From: Gemmatimonadota bacterium
GTDB lineage: Bacteria; Gemmatimonadota; Gemmatimonadetes; Gemmatimonadales; GWC2-71-9
Length of the DNA stretch: 64,000 nucleotides
Direction: 5' to 3'
NCBI GenBank assembly: GCA_003223395.1
Contig: QHUZ01000022.1
Location: forward strand, 20,078-84,077
The translations under genes and the position numbers were made by a program. This document shows positions 1-8,183 of the stretch, piece by piece; within the stretch, counting starts at the first letter, position 1, and each line of letters starts with the position of its first letter. Under the pieces are notes generated by a model. It was not told the DNA's origin. It was given only the letters and a program-made list of their open reading frames with translations, and made no database searches.

Positions 1-225
1 CTGGGTCGCGAGCAGCCGGATCACCGTCTCCTCGACCTCGAGCTCGAGCTTGTCGATGTCCTTATCGCCGAGGATGACCTGACTCGCTTTGTCGCCGTCG
101 CGCTGCAGCACCGCTTCCACAGCCGCGGCGAGGGCGGCCTGCGCCTCACCCGACATGTTGAGCAGCGCGACTTTGAGCTCCGACAGCTCGTCGTGGAAAT
201 GCCGATGACTCGCTTGTGCATTCAT
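1..225 (-). CDS. phoU: PhoU-family phosphate signalling regulator (N-terminal part, truncated by window edge)
   Basis: Reading the minus strand from the ATG at 225 gives 75 codons that stay open to the window edge. The start ([18 protein letters not shown]) and the following helices resemble PhoU, a helical-bundle protein that links the PstSCAB transporter to PhoR and represses the Pho response when phosphate is plentiful. The ATG overlaps the stop of the upstream pstB in an ATGA junction, so it is the last visible gene of the pst operon. Only about a third of the usual 220-240 residues is visible, so metal-binding motifs cannot be checked. The call rests on this short helical N-terminus and on the pst context. 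Confidence 0.85.
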   Translation of the reverse strand, partial: MNAQASHRHFHDELSELKVALLNMSGEAQAALAAAVEAVLQRDGDKASQVILGDKDIDKLELEVEETVIRLLATQ

Positions 226-992
226 CCGAACCTTCCGGTTATGTACGCTTCAGTGCGTTCGTCGGTGGGCCGAGTAAAGACCTGCTGCGTCACGCCGAAC
301 TCCACCAGGCGGCCCACGTAGAAGAATCCCGTGTAATCTGAAACCCGTGCCGCCTGCTGCATGTTGTGCGTCACGATAACGATCGTGTACGTCTTTTTCA
401 GTTCCACGAGCAGCTCTTCGATACGCTGGGTCGCAATGGGATCCAGTGCCGAGCAGGGCTCGTCCATTAACAGGACCTCCGGCTCGTTCGCCAGCGCCCG
501 CGCGATGCACAGGCGCTGTTGCTGTCCGCCGGAGAGCGCCGTCCCCGGCTCGCGCAGCCGGTCGGAGACTTCGTCCCACAATGCTGCCTGCCGCAGGGCG
601 CGCTCGACGCGGTCGGGAAGCTCGCGCGCCGGGGCGAGGGCGTTCAGCCGCGGGCCGTAGGCAACGTTGTCATACACGGGTTTGGGAAACGGATTGGGCC
701 GCTGGAACACCATGCCGATGCGGCGCCGCAAGGCCACGACGTCGGTCCCTGGCGCGAAGATCGAGCCCTCATCGAGCAGGATGTCTCCCTCGTGCCGCGC
801 ACCCGGCGTGAGATCGTGCAGCCGGTTGACGGAGCGCAGGAACGTCGTCTTGCCGCAGCCCGACGGCCCGATCAGCGCGGTGATCGCGTTGGGCGGAATG
901 GCGCACGAGACCTCATGCAACGCCTGCGTCGGGCCGTACCAGAAGCTGTAGGCCTGGGACTCCAGGACGGCCGTCGTTCGCACAGCGCTCAT
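222..992 (-). CDS. pstB: Phosphate ABC transporter ATP-binding protein (second pstB copy)
   Basis: This is the cytoplasmic ATPase of the PstSCAB high-affinity phosphate importer, 256 residues, the usual length. Visible motifs are Walker [10 protein letters not shown] (about 42-50), the ABC signature LSGGQQQR (153-160), Walker B plus catalytic Glu in DEPCSALDP (177-185) and the switch His (209). All catalytic residues are intact. It overlaps the other pstB upstream (ATGA at 989-992) and phoU downstream. It is diverged from its neighbour: DEPCSALDP instead of DEPTASLDP, and [11 protein letters not shown] in the Q-loop region. It is therefore a distinct paralogue, not a recent duplicate or an assembly artefact. 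Confidence 0.95.
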   Translation of the reverse strand: MSAVRTTAVLESQAYSFWYGPTQALHEVSCAIPPNAITALIGPSGCGKTTFLRSVNRLHDLTPGARHEGDILLDEGSIFAPGTDVVALRRRIGMVFQRPNPFPKPVYDNVAYGPRLNALAPARELPDRVERALRQAALWDEVSDRLREPGTALSGGQQQRLCIARALANEPEVLLMDEPCSALDPIATQRIEELLVELKKTYTIVIVTHNMQQAARVSDYTGFFYVGRLVEFGVTQQVFTRPTDERTEAYITGRFG

Positions 993-1765
993 CCAAACCG
1001 CCCGGTGATGTACGCCTCAGTCTGCTCGACCTTCGGCTTGGTGAAGAGTTCGTCGGTGCGTCCGACCTCGATGAGGCTACCGAGATACATGAACGCCGTA
1101 CAGTCGGAGACGCGTGCCGCCTGCTGCATGTTGTGGGTCACGATCACGATCGTGTAGAGGCGCTTCAATGCGTGGCACAGCTCTTCGATGCGTTGCGTTC
1201 CCGCGGGGTCCAGTGAGGCTGTGGGCTCGTCGAGCAGCAGAATCTCCGGCTGGGGAGCGACCGCGCGCGCGATGCAGAGCCGCTGCTGCTGTCCACCCGA
1301 CAAATCGAGCGCACTGGTGTGCAGCCGATCCTTCACTTCCTCCCACAGCGCCGCCTGTTGCAGCGCGCGGGACACGGCATCGTCCAGCTCCGGTCTCGGC
1401 TTGCGTCCGTTGACCTTGAGCCCCGCAGCGACGTTGTCGTAGATCGACATCGTCGGGAACGGCGTGGGACGCTGGAAGACCATCCCGATGCGGCGCCGCA
1501 GCTCGACCGGATTCACATCGGGAGCGTAGATGTTCACGGTGTCGAGCAAGACTTCGCCATCGACGGTCGCGCCCGCGGTCAGCTCGTGCATGCGGTTCAG
1601 GCAGCGGAGCAGCGTGCTCTTGCCGCATCCCGACGGGCCGATGATCGCCGTGACGGTGTTCGCGGGGAACAGGAGGGACACATCCCGCACCGCGCGATGT
1701 TGTCCGAACAGCGCCGTGAGATGGGCTGTCTCGAGCCGCAGCCGAGTGTTAGCGGATGCTACCAT
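989..1765 (-). CDS. pstB: Phosphate ABC transporter ATP-binding protein (first pstB copy)
   Basis: 258-residue PstB ATPase that would power phosphate import through PstC/PstA. Walker A is GPSGCGKST (about 43-51), followed by [17 protein letters not shown] and VTHNMQQA, all canonical. The start at 1765 lies inside the end of pstA (17-bp overlap), a sign of translational coupling. It precedes a second, diverged pstB. Operons with two pstB genes are known in other bacteria. Whether the two subunits form homodimers, a heterodimer or alternate is not visible from sequence. Confidence 0.96.
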   Translation of the reverse strand: MVASANTRLRLETAHLTALFGQHRAVRDVSLLFPANTVTAIIGPSGCGKSTLLRCLNRMHELTAGATVDGEVLLDTVNIYAPDVNPVELRRRIGMVFQRPTPFPTMSIYDNVAAGLKVNGRKPRPELDDAVSRALQQAALWEEVKDRLHTSALDLSGGQQQRLCIARAVAPQPEILLLDEPTASLDPAGTQRIEELCHALKRLYTIVIVTHNMQQAARVSDCTAFMYLGSLIEVGRTDELFTKPKVEQTEAYITGRFG

Positions 1766-2597
1766 AGCGTTGCCGCGTGACCCAACGGGCGGCGAGCGAG
1801 ATGATCAGCACCAGCCCCATCAGCACGAGCGCGGATGCCCACGCGATCCGATGCCACTCATCGAACGGGCCGGTGGCGTACACGTAGATCTGGAGTGACA
1901 GGGTCTGCATCGGCTGGTTGACGTTCACCGTGAAGTTCAGGTTGCCCAGCGCCGTGAAGAGGAGCGGCGCGGTCTCCCCCGCAATGCGGGCGATTCCCAC
2001 GAGGCAGCCGGTGACGATGCCGCCCATCGCGGTGCGCGCCACGACTTTCAGCGACGTCCGCCAGCGCGGGTACCCGAGCGCCAGCGCCGCCTCGCGCAAC
2101 GAATTGGGCACCAGGCGCACCATCTCCTCGGTGGTGCGCGCCAGCATCGGGATCATCAGGATCGCGAGCGCGACACTGCCCGCGAGCGCCGAGAAGTGTC
2201 CGGTCGGCTTGACGATGAACGTCCACCCCACGATGCCGACGACGATCGACGGCGTCCCATTCAAGACGTCCGCGATGAATCGCACCAGGAACCCCAGCCG
2301 TCCGGAGCCGTACTCGGCCAGATACATCCCCGCGCCGACGCCGATCGGCACCCCGATCAACGCGGCAACCCCGACGATGATCGCGGTCCCCACGATGGCG
2401 TTGGCCACACCGCCCCCCGATTGTCCTGCGGGCACGGGGCTCTTGGTGAAGAACGCCCAGTCGATCGACGAGGCGCCCTTCACGATGAGATTGCCCAGGA
2501 TCAGCACCAGGGCGAGCACCGCGGTGAACGAGAGGATGACGACGAGCGCCGTCATGATGCGGCTCGTTAGGTGGCGGCGAAACGCGCTCGCGCTCAC
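1749..2597 (-). CDS. pstA: Phosphate ABC transporter permease PstA
   Basis: Inner-membrane permease half of the phosphate importer, 282 residues, with about six hydrophobic spans. The first is [20 protein letters not shown] near residues 18-37, and the last ([17 protein letters not shown]) is near the C-terminus. The EAA-type cytoplasmic loop appears as [20 protein letters not shown]. It pairs with PstC and docks PstB. It overlaps pstC by 4 bp upstream (2594-2597) and pstB by 17 bp downstream. The sequence is typical of the family. Confidence 0.96.
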   Translation of the reverse strand: MSASAFRRHLTSRIMTALVVILSFTAVLALVLILGNLIVKGASSIDWAFFTKSPVPAGQSGGGVANAIVGTAIIVGVAALIGVPIGVGAGMYLAEYGSGRLGFLVRFIADVLNGTPSIVVGIVGWTFIVKPTGHFSALAGSVALAILMIPMLARTTEEMVRLVPNSLREAALALGYPRWRTSLKVVARTAMGGIVTGCLVGIARIAGETAPLLFTALGNLNFTVNVNQPMQTLSLQIYVYATGPFDEWHRIAWASALVLMGLVLIISLAARWVTRQRYGSIR

Positions 2598-3538
2598 AGT
2601 GCTCGGCTTCCCACCGCTGCGCCGCGCGCGACGCGCCAGATCAGAATGCGCGCGATGGCGTTCACTGCCACCGTCAACACAAAGAGGATCAGGCCGACTT
2701 CCATGAGGGCGGACTGGTACGTAGCGGTGGTCGCTTCACTGAACTCGTTTGCGATTGCGGCCGCCATCGTGTAGGCCGGCTGGAGCAGCGACACGCTGAT
2801 GTCGTGGCGGTTTCCGATCACCATCGTCACCGCCATCGTCTCTCCCAGCGCGCGGCCGAGACCGAGGATGATGGCGCCGATCAATCCGGCGCGCCCGTAC
2901 GGCAGCACGGCCGAGCGTACGGCTTCCCAGCGCGTCGCGCCCATCGCGAGTGCCGCTTCGCGCTGGCTCGTGGGGACGGCGAGCAGCACTTCGCGCGATA
3001 CGGCGGCGATGTACGGCACGATCATGATCGCGAGAATGACACCACCTGCCAGCAGCGAATTGCCATAGAACACGCCCTGGAGGAACGGCGTCCAACCGAA
3101 CACCGCTTTGAGCGGCGGCACGACGTAGCTGCGCAGAAAGGGAATCAGGACAAAGATCCCCCACATGCCGTAGACGACGCTGGGAATCGCGGCGAGCAGC
3201 TCGACCAGAAAGGCCACCGGCTGGCGCAGCCGGCGCGGCGCGAACTCCGTCAGGAAAATCGCCACGCTGAGGGCGAGCGGCACAGCGATCAGCAATGCCA
3301 GCAGGGACGACGCCAGCGTGCCGAAGATCATGGGCGCCGCGCCGTACACCTCGCTCACGGGATCCCAGGTTGACGTCACGAGGAATGACGCACCGAACCG
3401 CTTGACCGCCGGCCATGCGTTCGTGAACAGGACGCCGAGGATGATGACGATCAGCAGCGGGAGGGCGAGCGCGAATCCGGTCAGCACCTGCCGATAAATG
3501 CGGTCGCTGCGATCTCTGCCGAGGAGGGGACTGGTCAT
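2594..3538 (-). CDS. pstC: Phosphate ABC transporter permease PstC
   Basis: The other permease half of the Pst importer, 314 residues. It has an N-terminal cytoplasmic stretch, a first membrane span at about residues 20-42 (LTGFALALPLLIVIILGVLF) and the EAA loop QREAALAMGATRWEAVR. It is separated from pstS by about 100 bp. That gap contains an 11-bp-period GTNAC repeat and a strong stem-loop, so pstC may have its own Pho-controlled promoter or be attenuated relative to pstS. Confidence 0.96.
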   Translation of the reverse strand: MTSPLLGRDRSDRIYRQVLTGFALALPLLIVIILGVLFTNAWPAVKRFGASFLVTSTWDPVSEVYGAAPMIFGTLASSLLALLIAVPLALSVAIFLTEFAPRRLRQPVAFLVELLAAIPSVVYGMWGIFVLIPFLRSYVVPPLKAVFGWTPFLQGVFYGNSLLAGGVILAIMIVPYIAAVSREVLLAVPTSQREAALAMGATRWEAVRSAVLPYGRAGLIGAIILGLGRALGETMAVTMVIGNRHDISVSLLQPAYTMAAAIANEFSEATTATYQSALMEVGLILFVLTVAVNAIARILIWRVARGAAVGSRAL

Positions 3539-3574
3539 CGCGCCGGAAACCTACCGGCGCTCCATGGACTGTCC

Positions 3575-3601
3575 GTCACAGCGGTGTAACGGAATTGTCA
3601 C
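3575..3601. promoter_or_regulatory. Candidate PHO box (GTNAC x3, 11-bp period), pstS-pstC gap
   Basis: Three GTNAC pentamers, GTCAC (3575), GTAAC (3586) and GTCAC (3597), are spaced exactly 11 bp apart, 37 bp upstream of the pstC start. Known PhoB/PhoP boxes are direct repeats with an 11-bp period, so the geometry fits. The same layout recurs at 5788 and 6442 in this locus. GTNAC is nearly self-complementary, so orientation is ambiguous. Assignment to PhoB is inference. Confidence 0.5.
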
Positions 3602-3632
3602 CGAGAGGAGGGCGCCTCCCGGTGACAATTCC
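3591..3632. promoter_or_regulatory. Long stem-loop between pstS and pstC
   Basis: A perfect 12-bp inverted repeat (GGAATTGTCACC at 3591-3602 and GGTGACAATTCC at 3621-3632) encloses a second GGAGG/CCTCC stem. On the minus strand it begins 7 nt after the pstS stop and lacks a clear T-run. It could stabilise or attenuate the transcript so that the binding protein is made in excess over the permeases, as seen in other pst operons. One arm contains the last GTCAC unit of the candidate PHO box. Confidence 0.65.
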
Positions 3633-3638
3633 GCCTGC

Positions 3639-4679
3639 TTACAGGACTGCGCGACCGCCTGCGGTGACGCTCTTGAGGTGCGCCTGAATCCAGGGGCGCA
3701 GCTGCTGCGGCAGCGGGGCGTAACCGAGCTCCGGGGCTTTCGCCTGGCCCTCGCTCTCCGCCCACCAGATGAACTGCACCAGCGACCGCGCCTTCGCCGT
3801 GTCGCTGTAGCTCTTGTGCACCAGCAGCCAGGTGAAGCTCGCGGCTGGATACGCCCGCGCGCCCGGCGAGTTGGTGATCGAAACCCGGAAGTCGGTATTC
3901 GGGCCCATCTCCTTCATTGCACCGGCGGCAGCGGCAGTCACCGACTCGAGCGAGGCGGTGATCCAGTTGCCCGACTGATTCTTCAGCACCGCGAACGGCA
4001 TCTTGTTGATCAGGGCGTATCCGAGCTCGATGTAGCCGATCGCGCCCGGCGTCTGCCGGACGGTTGCGGCGACACCTTCATTGCCCCGGCCACCGAGACC
4101 GACCGGCCAGCTGACCGACGTGCCCTTGCCGACCTTCTGGGCCCACTCGGGGCTGACCTTCGAGAGGTAGTCGGTCCAGACGAACGACGTGCCCGAGCCG
4201 TCGGAGCGGTGCACGACGATGATGTCCTGGTTCGGCAGCGTGACGCCGGGATTGATGCTTGCCAACCGGGCGTCATTCCACTTCGTGACTTTGCCGAGGA
4301 AGATGTCTGCGAGGACGTCAGGCGAGATGCGAATCGGCTGCGAAACCTCGGGCAGCGTGTATGCCGCCACGACCGCGCCCAGCACCATCGGGATGTGGAG
4401 CACGTTGCCCTGGATCGCGGTGATGGCCGAGTCGCTCATCGGAGCGTCGGTGGCGCCAAAATCGACAGTGCCGTCCGAGAACTGACGAATGCCGCCGCCA
4501 GATCCGATCGACTGATAGTTCAACTTCACGTCGGGATGCGACTGATTGTACGTGAGCATCCAGTCCGAATAGATGATGTTCGGGAACGTCGCCCCGGCGC
4601 CGTTCAGCGTGACCTGCGCGGCCGCCGGGAGGGCGGTGCCGAGCAGGGCGGCGAGGGAGAGATAGCGTGTGGGCTTCAC
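3639..4679 (-). CDS. pstS: Periplasmic phosphate-binding protein PstS
   Basis: 346-residue secreted solute-binding protein that captures phosphate for PstCAB. It has a Sec signal peptide (hydrophobic LSLAALLGTALPAAAQ). The mature part starts with the PstS hallmark LNGAGATFPNIIYSDW, and the phosphate-site loops include YQSIGSGGG, FGATDAPM and HRSDGSGTSFVWTDYL. It follows the porin gene by 29 bp, so the two are probably co-transcribed, and it precedes pstC after a hairpin. Nothing is missing. Confidence 0.96.
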   Translation of the reverse strand: MKPTRYLSLAALLGTALPAAAQVTLNGAGATFPNIIYSDWMLTYNQSHPDVKLNYQSIGSGGGIRQFSDGTVDFGATDAPMSDSAITAIQGNVLHIPMVLGAVVAAYTLPEVSQPIRISPDVLADIFLGKVTKWNDARLASINPGVTLPNQDIIVVHRSDGSGTSFVWTDYLSKVSPEWAQKVGKGTSVSWPVGLGGRGNEGVAATVRQTPGAIGYIELGYALINKMPFAVLKNQSGNWITASLESVTAAAAGAMKEMGPNTDFRVSITNSPGARAYPAASFTWLLVHKSYSDTAKARSLVQFIWWAESEGQAKAPELGYAPLPQQLRPWIQAHLKSVTAGGRAVL

Positions 4680-4708
4680 AGAGGTTGTCCTCTCGTCAGG
4701 GTCGGGTT

Positions 4709-5701
4709 TCAGAACACGAACTGCGCTTGAAACAGCGCTTGATTGGTTGCAGTCGCGCCGCTCTCAAACGACTGGCGATCGAGGTCTGCGAGCAGCCGCA
4801 CGTTGGGCGACAGCTGATACGAGACGCCGCCGATGATGCGGGTGTTTTTGTTGTTGGCGACGGACGTATTGGGATCGACGATATCGACGCGCCCGATCAC
4901 CGCAATCTTGCTGTTCGTCAAGTGATAGACCCCGAACGCGCTAATGATGCTCCCGGTCTGCGTCGAGTCTTTCCTGGAGACGTACTCTCCGGCGAGTGTC
5001 AGCAGTTGTGACCGGTAAGAGACCTGGCCGAGGAAGCGGTTGCGGTCATTGCCGGCGAATGCGGGCCCGTATTTGCCCACGCCCGCGTACCCCGTGAGGC
5101 GCAGGCCCCCAACGCGGCTGGCGTCGTTCGTCGTCATGACTCGGACCGAGACACGCGCCTCGAGATCCTTGTGGAAGTCGCCGGTGCCGCCCGAGTAGCC
5201 TTCCCCGTTGACGACCGCGACCTGGCCGTTCACCTGGTCATTGTTCCATTTGCCGTCCACTCCGAAGCCGATGTCCGACGACGTCAAGGCGCCGTTGCGG
5301 TCGACCGCGATTGTGCCCTGCATGCGGTAGTCCCACAGTGTTTCCTCGAAGTCCACGAACGGCGTCTGCATCATGCCTAGCTTGTAGGTGAGGCTGCTGC
5401 CGGATGGCGTCCACGCCGCGAAGGCGTACTTGAGGCGGACCACCTGGTTCGTGACGCCGCTCGGGATGATGTCGGCCGTCACCCGGGTGGTGATGCCGCC
5501 TGAAAAGCGGCCAAGGACGTTCACGTACGCGCGCGTGACGTCGAAGGTGTTGGTGTGAACCGCGGCGTCTGTGTACTGATACTGCGTGTAGACGACGCCT
5601 CCGACGGTTACTTGCGGGGCCTGCGCAGCGGGCGCCTGCGCTGCCGCAGGCAGCGCGACGATGCTCAGTGCGCTCAGCACTGCCAAGAGCCTTGCGTGCA
5701 C
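4709..5701 (-). CDS. Outer-membrane porin, phosphate-selective (OprO/OprP) type
   Basis: Predicted 16-strand type beta-barrel of about 330 residues. It has a signal peptide (LLAVLSALSIVALPAAAQA), many alternating amphipathic strands and a terminal Phe (LFQAQFVF) typical of outer-membrane barrels. The segments YTQYQYTD, FDVTRAYVNVLGRF and LKYAFAAWTP resemble the phosphate-selective porin O/P family. Its place directly before pstS supports a role in phosphate entry. I prefer the GTG at 5701, which sits 6 nt after a GAGGA Shine-Dalgarno; an in-frame GTG at 5707 would have no spacing. Substrate specificity is inferred. Confidence 0.8.
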   Translation of the reverse strand: MHARLLAVLSALSIVALPAAAQAPAAQAPQVTVGGVVYTQYQYTDAAVHTNTFDVTRAYVNVLGRFSGGITTRVTADIIPSGVTNQVVRLKYAFAAWTPSGSSLTYKLGMMQTPFVDFEETLWDYRMQGTIAVDRNGALTSSDIGFGVDGKWNNDQVNGQVAVVNGEGYSGGTGDFHKDLEARVSVRVMTTNDASRVGGLRLTGYAGVGKYGPAFAGNDRNRFLGQVSYRSQLLTLAGEYVSRKDSTQTGSIISAFGVYHLTNSKIAVIGRVDIVDPNTSVANNKNTRIIGGVSYQLSPNVRLLADLDRQSFESGATATNQALFQAQFVF

Positions 5702-5787
5702 GGTCACTCCTCAAGACGTGGGTAAATGTTGACTGCGCTCACGGGTGGAAACCTGGTCAGTCGGCATCACTGGCGTGAGTCGGCGTT

Positions 5788-5803
5788 GTCACGATTTCGT
5801 AAC
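5788..5803. promoter_or_regulatory. Candidate PHO box (GTNAC x2, 11-bp period), upstream of porin
   Basis: GTCAC (5788) and GTAAC (5799) are 11 bp apart in the 248-bp gap before the porin-pst operon, about 87 bp upstream of the preferred porin start. This is a suitable position for an activator site of the operon promoter. No convincing -10 element could be picked. The rest of the gap (5702-5949) shows only decayed sequence downstream of the glycosyltransferase remnant. Confidence 0.45.
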
Positions 5804-5949
5804 AGCCACACGCGCAGATAGCGGAGCCGTGCTGGCCTCCGCTACCTGGGCACCCGGACGGTCGGCCGTGCAATCCGCCGCCGGGCACAGAGAGGACGAT
5901 TAGCGCAGAAAGAGGGCGGACGCGCCGATAGCGCCGGCCAGCCCAAGTA

Positions 5950-6435
5950 CTACGCGGCGAACGGGGCCGCTCCCGTGCCCGCCAGAACGGCCGCGCTCGC
6001 GTACTGCTTGAGCAGCGCGATGCTCTCGCGGAAGCCGCCCGCATCGGCGGCACCGACCGCCAGACCGGAGGCCATCGCTTCGAGGGCCACGAGGCCGCAC
6101 GTCGCGGTTCGGGATGGGAGCACACAGATGTCCGCGCTCGCATAAACGTCCGCGAGCTTGTCGCGATCGAGGAAGCGCGCGACGACGGCGAACTGGGGCA
6201 GCGACAGCCGGATCGCCGGATACGGCGGGAAGGACGCGGACGGAATGCGCAGCTGCGTCGGGTCCAGACTCGCGTAGCCAGGATACCGCGGTGCGACGAT
6301 CGCGACGTTGTGGCCGAATTCGCGGAGCACATTCGCGATCCGGACGACCACTGTCGTGACGCCGTTGACCTGCGGCGTGTAGGTGTCGGTGACGAGCGCA
6401 ATTCGCACGCGCCAATGTTGCGCGCGGCCGGTCAA
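5950..6435 (-). pseudogene. Internally deleted GT4-type glycosyltransferase remnant
   Basis: The open frame (161 aa) joins two distant parts of a GT-B glycosyltransferase of the GT4 family. Residues 1 to about 75 are the N-terminal Rossmann start (RIALVTDTYTPQVNGVTTVV, then VAPRYPGY). From about residue 90 the chain jumps to the C-terminal nucleotide-sugar site (DKLADVYASADICVLPSRTATCGLVALEAM is the region, spanning about residues 92-121). Roughly 170-200 residues between them are missing in frame, and the C-terminus ends early. In the usual E-x7-E motif (TETFGLVALEA) the first Glu is Ala here (TATCGLVALEA). A functional enzyme is unlikely. It lies between phoR and the porin on the same strand. 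Confidence 0.75.
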
Positions 6436-6441
6436 CGGTCG

Positions 6442-6468
6442 GTGACGTACGCGTTACGGCTGTGTAAC
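6442..6468. promoter_or_regulatory. Candidate PHO box (GTNAC x3, 11-bp period), downstream of phoR
   Basis: GTGAC (6442), GTTAC (6453) and GTAAC (6464) have exact 11-bp spacing in the 38-bp gap after phoR and just before the glycosyltransferase remnant start at 6435. Together with 3575 and 5788 it forms a set of three similar arrays inside one Pho locus. The box may once have controlled an intact glycosyltransferase gene (some Pho regulons include phosphate-free lipid synthesis); that link is inference. Confidence 0.5.
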
Positions 6469-6473
6469 GAGGG

Positions 6474-8183
6474 CTAAGTCGCGAAGTACAAAAGGATTGT
6501 GGTGCCGCGGCCGAGCTCGCTCTCGGCTTCGACGCGGCCGCCATGAGCCTCGACGAGGTGTTTGACGATGGCCAAGCCGAGCCCGGTGCCGCCTTCCTGG
6601 CGCGACCGACCGGGGTCCACGCGGTAGAAGCGCTCGAAGATGCGGGGCAGGTGATCCGCCCCAATGCCGGAGCCGGTGTCACTGACTCGCACGACAATGT
6701 GGTCTCCGGCTCGCTGCGCGGCGACCCGGATCTTGCCGCCCTGCGGCGTGTGCCGAAGGGCGTTGTCGAACAGGTTCGTGAAGATCTGCCGCAGTGCCTC
6801 GGGGTCGCTGTCGATGGACGCCGCGTGCGTTGCGCTCTCGAACGCAATCTCCCGGCTCGCGGCGCGCTCGGCGAACGGACGCCATGCCTCACGTGCGGCC
6901 GCCTCGACGTCAACCGGTCGCGGTTCGGGCTCCCAGGCTCCCGATTCGATGCGCGACAGATCGAGCAGGTCATCGACCAGGCGCTGCATGCGGCGAGCAT
7001 TCTCGACGATCGTTTGGGCGAAGCCCGTGGCCTGCGCGTCCAGCGACTCGCTCGCCAGCGTTTCGGCGTAGCCGGCGATCGCCGTTAGCGGCGTCTTCAG
7101 CTCGTGCGACACGTTCGCCACGAAATCGCGCCGGACGGTTTCGAGGCGCCGCAGGCTCGTGACGTCACTGAGCACGAGGAGTGTGCCGCCTTCGGCCAGC
7201 GGCCGCGCGGAGAAGACGACGGTGCGGTCCCCGAGGTCCAGCTCCCGTCCCTCGACGACCGCGCCGGTCAGGACCTCGCGCATGAGCGCGCGATGCGCGC
7301 GGTCGTGGAACAGCTCGCCGAGCGGCGGCAGCGGCTCCGTCTCGCCATAGCCGAGCAGCTGGCGCGCCGCCGCGTTGGTTTCGATGACGACGCCACGCCC
7401 GTCGGCGGCGAGGACGCCGTCCGACAGCGCTTCGAGGAGCGTGCGGGATTCCTCGCGCTCGCGCCGCAAGTCGTCGAAGCGCCGCTCCAGCTCGTGGTGC
7501 ATGGCTCGGAGCGAGTCCACGTGATGCGCCAGCTCCGGCACCCGTACGTCCGGGAATTCGGCCGGACGACCGGCGGCGATGTCCCGGGCCGCGTCCGCGA
7601 TGCGCAGCAGCGGCCGCGCGAGCGCGCGGGCGAGCAGCCACGCGACGAAGCCTGCGGCGACCAGCATCAGGAGTCCGGCGACCGCGACCGCACGTTGTAC
7701 CGCGTGGACCTGCGCGTCTACCACGGCCAGCGTCGTGGAGACACGCGTGATCGCAATTCCGGAAGGTCCGTCGCGGACCGCCACGTACAGCTGGCGTTCG
7801 TTGGTCGACACGCTCAGGCGCTCGTTCATTCCGACGCCACGCGCCGAGTCGAACGCCGCGCGGACCTCGGGGCGGTTGCGATGATTCTCGAGGCGAGGAA
7901 GGGCATCGCGGCCGAATTCCGTGTCGCCGCGGACGTGGCCCGCGGAGTCGATGAGGGTCACGCGACGTCCCAGCCGCGCGCCCGCGAGCGCGGCGAAGTC
8001 CGGCCAGTGCGAGGAATCGGGCGGAGTGACGGTGGCGACTAGTCGCGCTTCGCGTTCCAGCTCGTTGGCGATCTGCTGCTCGAGGTGCCGCCGGAGCAGC
8101 ACGTCGGTGGCGAGGATGGATCCCACGACCGCGGCAGTCACGAGCAATCCGATGCTCGCGAAGAGCCGCGTGGCGAGTCTCAT
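6474..8183 (-). CDS. phoR: Phosphate-regulon sensor histidine kinase PhoR
   Basis: Membrane sensor kinase of about 569 residues that would phosphorylate the adjacent PhoB. Order of parts: membrane span (LFASIGLLVTAAVVGSILAT), extracytoplasmic sensor region, second span (AVAVAGLLMLVAAGFVAWLL), HAMP-like linker (ARALARPLLRIADAARDIAAG), PAS domain (SRTLLEALSDGVLAADGRG), HisKA with phospho-His in FVANVSHELKTPLTAIAGY (near residue 358) and HATPase_c with N, G1 and G2 boxes (NLFDNALRHT, VSDTGSGI, GGTGLGLAIVKH). I chose the start at 8183, forming an ATGA overlap with phoB; an in-frame start at 8276 would add a tail lying within phoB. Pho assignment rests on family layout plus pst linkage. Confidence 0.9.
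   Translation of the reverse strand: MRLATRLFASIGLLVTAAVVGSILATDVLLRRHLEQQIANELEREARLVATVTPPDSSHWPDFAALAGARLGRRVTLIDSAGHVRGDTEFGRDALPRLENHRNRPEVRAAFDSARGVGMNERLSVSTNERQLYVAVRDGPSGIAITRVSTTLAVVDAQVHAVQRAVAVAGLLMLVAAGFVAWLLARALARPLLRIADAARDIAAGRPAEFPDVRVPELAHHVDSLRAMHHELERRFDDLRREREESRTLLEALSDGVLAADGRGVVIETNAAARQLLGYGETEPLPPLGELFHDRAHRALMREVLTGAVVEGRELDLGDRTVVFSARPLAEGGTLLVLSDVTSLRRLETVRRDFVANVSHELKTPLTAIAGYAETLASESLDAQATGFAQTIVENARRMQRLVDDLLDLSRIESGAWEPEPRPVDVEAAAREAWRPFAERAASREIAFESATHAASIDSDPEALRQIFTNLFDNALRHTPQGGKIRVAAQRAGDHIVVRVSDTGSGIGADHLPRIFERFYRVDPGRSRQEGGTGLGLAIVKHLVEAHGGRVEAESELGRGTTILLYFAT

Noticed and set aside
3498..4730. 410-aa plus-strand frame opposite pstS
   Set aside because: Antisense to a clear PstS with signal peptide; no motif of its own.
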